Of a stretch of DNA of 64,000 nucleotides, positions 60,241 through 64,000 are shown piece after piece. The stretch comes from Uranotaenia lowii. Its lineage: Eukaryota; Arthropoda; Insecta; Diptera; Culicidae. The DNA is taken from the NCBI RefSeq assembly GCF_029784155.1, contig NC_073692.1:324009906-324073905 (forward strand), written 5' to 3'. The translations under genes and the position numbers were made by a program. The notes below the pieces were generated by a model, which saw nothing but the letters and a program-made list of their open reading frames with translations, was not told the DNA's origin and ran no database searches. Positions within the stretch are counted from its first letter, which is position 1; every line of letters starts with the position of its first letter.

Positions 60241-61630
60241 TTGGGGGTTGGATTCGAAGAATATGCTGAACACTTAATTTTTAAAACCTGATAGATAAAA
60301 ACAGTGATGGAAATAGCTCCTTTTGAATTCCATAGGTATTGTTGTCAGAATCACTGAAATACTTTTTAAGCTTCAAAATAGCATTTTTTGTTTGCCATAA
60401 ACTCGGAACAGAACGGAATAAACAAAACGAAATCCATCAAATTAGGGTTAGTTACTTTGGACCCTTTAAGCGGTGGTTTAAAAAATCCAAGTTTTTCACA
60501 TAAATAACGGAAATTTTGAGGTTTTCATAAAATTCATTCATAGTCCAATATCTAATTTGCAAGCTTCAATGAGAATTTTGAACTTAAGTTTCGCCATGAT
60601 TGATGAATTTACAAAGATAATAATGATCCAGATTTACATCTTTGATCCTATTGTTCCTGTTCTGAAACTGGACTGGTGCGCTTTATTAGACCAAGTACTA
60701 AAAAAGCTTCATTGTTTTTTTTTTATTTTCTTAAAATTATATTAATAAAATAAGAAATTTAGGAAGAAAGGTGATCATAAAGTGACGCTATTTCTAAACG
60801 ATTCAAATATGAAAATTTTTGTTTTGTTTATCTCTTAAATTTTTATTCCCAGTCAACACTTTCAGCAGCACAATTTGTAAAGCTTGTAAGTGTTTACTTG
60901 TAGTTCAGTTAATGAAAGGTGACAAAAAATATAAGAATTTCGTATAAAGGATAATAGAGTTATTTGGTCCCTTTTTGTATTTTAATCATATATTTTTGGA
61001 AAAAAAATCTGTAAATAGCCATCTTTTGCATTTTTCGAAAGCGTGTAGTTTTATTTTTATATGCTCCAAAAGTAAGATCGATACATGAACCCGTAGATGA
61101 AATAGGAAGATTTCCTGGGATTAAAACAATTGTAATATTTTGAAAGTTAAATCAGACTTGATTCTTCATTAAAGGAGTCCTGATCCTTTCATCAGGGTGC
61201 CCTAAGCTTTAGTAAAAATAATGCACAATCTGAAGATAAAAGTTCCATTGACTTTTTTGGCCATATAAGTTTCTGTTTCACAGCATATAAGTGTCATATA
61301 AAAATAATTCTGAAAGTTTGTCTACTACCCATTTTTTTGCATACTTTAGGGCAAAGTTTTTTATATTTAAATATATGCACTTTTATAGTTCTGTTTATCA
61401 GGAAATTAATGGATTAATATTGGTCATTGGATAAATATTAATGATTTCGTGCTAAGCAATAATAAACATCCATTCAGACCAGAAAATATCTTTTTGGACT
61501 CGAGAGATCAAGTTAATCCATAACATACACTTTGAAAAACTTATTCTATAAAAAAATTAGAGTAAACTTTTGCTTTTAAAATTTACCATTAAGAAGTTCA
61601 CGTTAGACTATTCTATTGACATATTGTCAA
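60240..61630. other. AT-rich, nothing recognised
   Basis: Only short frames and A/T runs. No repeats matched elsewhere in the window. Confidence 0.5.
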
Positions 61631-63310
61631 GGCCGGATTAAGGGGGGGGCAAAAGGGGCAATTGCCCCGGGCCCCCCGGCTCAAGGGGGCCCCCCGAGGG
61701 AAAAAAAAAATTTAACATTACTTTAATCATACTGCTACAAATCCATGAAAAGAAATCAAAACTAGAAAATCGGATTGAAAACTTGAAATATAAAAACTAA
61801 AGGGCCCTCGTGAAATAATATCAAGATTAGTTTTTCTCTAAAAAAAAGTTAAGGGGGCCTTCTAGAGCAAGCAGTGAAGGAGCTCTCCCACATTTTGCGA
61901 GCTGAGAATATCAAAATCTTCTGGACAAAACCGAATTCGAATAAAAAATAAAGAAAAATATGAGGCAACACATATCACTTACGATATTCTGTACAGAACA
62001 GGTAAAAAATCCTCATTTTGGGTTTCTTTATTGCATTTCCATCCCAATTTCTGTCTTAGACTTGAAATTTGTATTGGAACATTTTCAACTGATTTAACCA
62101 AAATTTCAACATCTACTGAAGTGAATATCCTGAATTCAGCATATCATTTTCCAAATGATCATTCTCAAATTATCATAAATATGATCCGATAATTGAGTTG
62201 CTAGTATCATTGAGTGATTTTCTTAATATGAATATTTCTATGATCTTAATCTTATCTTTTTCCAGATTCAATTCATTGGAATTTGCAAGTCTTGTGTTGT
62301 TTCTCCAGTTACTGAAGTTTAGTTTAATAACTTAATGAATTTTGAAAATTCAGGATCATTGTTAAAGGTAATAAATTCATTTGGATTCCTAATCTGATAT
62401 TTTTCAATGATAAGAGATTCTGTGTTTAATCTCATTTCTTTTTTTTCCACCGACCATTTTTGCACTAATACCCCTTTGGCTTTGAGGGCATCGAATGAAA
62501 CTTTCGTGACATTTAGAATAACAATTTGATAAAAAAAAATTTACCTGATGAGTTTCATATTCAAAAACATCTCACGAAAAGATTTTTTTGTGTTTCAAAG
62601 ACATAGAATTGAAATTCACAGTTGGTGCAATTTCTGCTTTTGCTCTGATTGTTACTTTATATCTATCTTTTTTTTAAATTTATTTCATATGTTGTTTCTC
62701 AAAACTTGATTTGAAATTATGATTCAGATTTGAGATACTGAATTTTGGTTCTGAATATAACGTGATTTAAAGTTTTGAATTCTTAAACTCTTATATCTGT
62801 ATCTCTATGGAATGTGGATTTAATTATTTTGTTTATTTTTTTACATTTTGATTTGTATGTTTCAAAACTTCATGATGCTTCCTAATTGTCACTAGATAAA
62901 TATTTCTCGATTAAGCACAAACCAAACGATCAATGATGATATGAAAATCATTTAAAATTCGATCATTTTTTAAATTAGAGAAATTTAGTTGGTGATAAGG
63001 GTTTTAAAAAAGATGAAAATTCAATTTAGCATTTTGCAGCTTAAACCAGAGTTTTCATTTCTAAGAGATTTCTAAACTCTTCCGCAATGTTTGCACGTGA
63101 TTGATTAACAATTTTTATTTGAAGATACCAGAAACTATTTTCTACGCAGACAACATGACTATTTCAAGATAGTATACTAAACTCATCTCCAATTTTTTTA
63201 CACGTTTAAAAGGTTTTGTATTTTCTGGGACAGCATTTGAAAAAAAAAATCGAACTATAGGGGCCCCCCAAGGAATATTTAAAGAAGGTAGTGTCGAGGC
63301 AGCCCTGCTT
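61631..63310 (+). mobile_element. 1.7-kb AT-rich element with AAGGCCGGATTAAG / G- and C-run ends (copy B)
   Basis: The left end AAGGCCGGATTAAGGGGGGG is followed by GGGGCAATTGCCCCGGGCC and GGGGGCCCCCCGAGGG. The right part carries AGGGGCCCCCC and GTCGAGGCAGCCCTG (63293-63307), comparable with copies A and C. 62440-63260 is similar to 4740-5540. Non-coding. Confidence 0.65.
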
Positions 63311-64000
63311 TAGTATTAGTACACACTGCAACGTCACAATCACAAAAAATCCGTTAAATTACTAGGAAATTTGCCTTTTTCGTTGATAATTTGAAGAATT
63401 TGCTGGAAATGTTCCACTTTTAATATATATATTCTAGAAAGATTCTTGCTCTTCAAGATTGGTTAAAAAAAAGTTGGATTTTCGAGTAATTTTTGTATGA
63501 AATAGACCATCGAAGTTCGAAAAAATGGTGGATTTTCCCTACTCAAATTTGCAAAACTTTAAAATGAGTTCAAAGTCTTCCTTGATAATGATCAAGTCAG
63601 TGCAGTTTAAGATCCTTATTACAAAAAAGTTATCAAAAAACAAACTTTTATATGAAACCACAATTATATATTCGCATTTTAGTAAATTGAGATAACAATA
63701 ATAAATTGATGTTCATTGTTCAACATAAGAATTGAATATGGTGAATCGATTGGATAAAAATCATGACAATCAGTTGAACACTCAATAACTACCAGCTAGA
63801 CCTTTTAAAAGTAGATTTTATCTTCGTTTTTGAACGTTTTAGCTTCAAGATGACATTGCGTTCATTATTAAAATGAGAAAAAAACATAATGCAATCTTCA
63901 AAGGACCAGAAAATTTCTTAACATAGTGAAATAGAGGTCTTACAACACAATCAAAATGAAATTGAAATTCATTTTCGTTCTAAAACATGTTTTTCTTTGA
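63311..64000. other. AT-rich, nothing recognised
   Basis: No frame or repeat that I can support. Confidence 0.5.

Overview
The window looks like nuclear DNA of a dipteran insect, most likely a mosquito. It is strongly AT-rich, has a host gene split by short introns and one giant intron, and is crowded with transposable-element (TE) remains. A Tc1-type transposase with DD37E spacing, a lineage first described from mosquitoes, points the same way. The species call is inference; the TE and exon calls are read from the sequence.

One host gene is recognisable. On the minus strand, five exons with matching splice phases (28020-27899, 27343-27179, 27117-26860, 7699-7500, 7248-7113) encode the C-terminal half of a TMTC protein, an ER membrane O-mannosyltransferase with TPR repeats. 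The sequence most resembles TMTC1. A sixth, terminal exon at 6906-6822 is possible. A 19.2-kb intron (7700-26859) splits the TPR region. The N-terminal exons were not found and probably lie upstream, beyond the right-hand end or in DNA I could not decode.

Layout. 1-4198: 3' part of a Ty3/gypsy retrotransposon (defective gag, pol, inferred 3' LTR). 4339-6800: degraded non-autonomous elements. 6822-7699: TMTC 3' exons. 7700-26859: giant intron holding a 228-bp-arm inverted repeat, a decayed DD37E Tc1 element split by a solo LTR, a 2.7-kb G-run-ended element, a TTAA-flanked miniature inverted-repeat element (MITE), two tRNA-derived SINEs (one inside a palindrome), a long (AT)n tract and a second large inverted repeat. 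26860-28020: TMTC membrane and TPR exons. 28021-64000: no recognisable coding exon; a 1-kb retroposon with a 21-bp target duplication, several copies of a long-inverted-repeat element, a PIF/Harbinger-like insertion, a locally copied 341-bp insert, tandem repeats and an ~0.92-kb minisatellite of an 11-bp unit. Short GC-richer islands (about 15.84-16.3, 37.57-38.88, 46.44-46.57, 47.86-48.56, 57.54-58.05 and 59.3-60.2 kb) stand out as possible conserved non-coding DNA.

There is no operon-like or defence-system organisation. The interest lies in the nested insertions with exact target duplications, which give a relative history of the locus, and in several non-autonomous repeat families that I cannot name.
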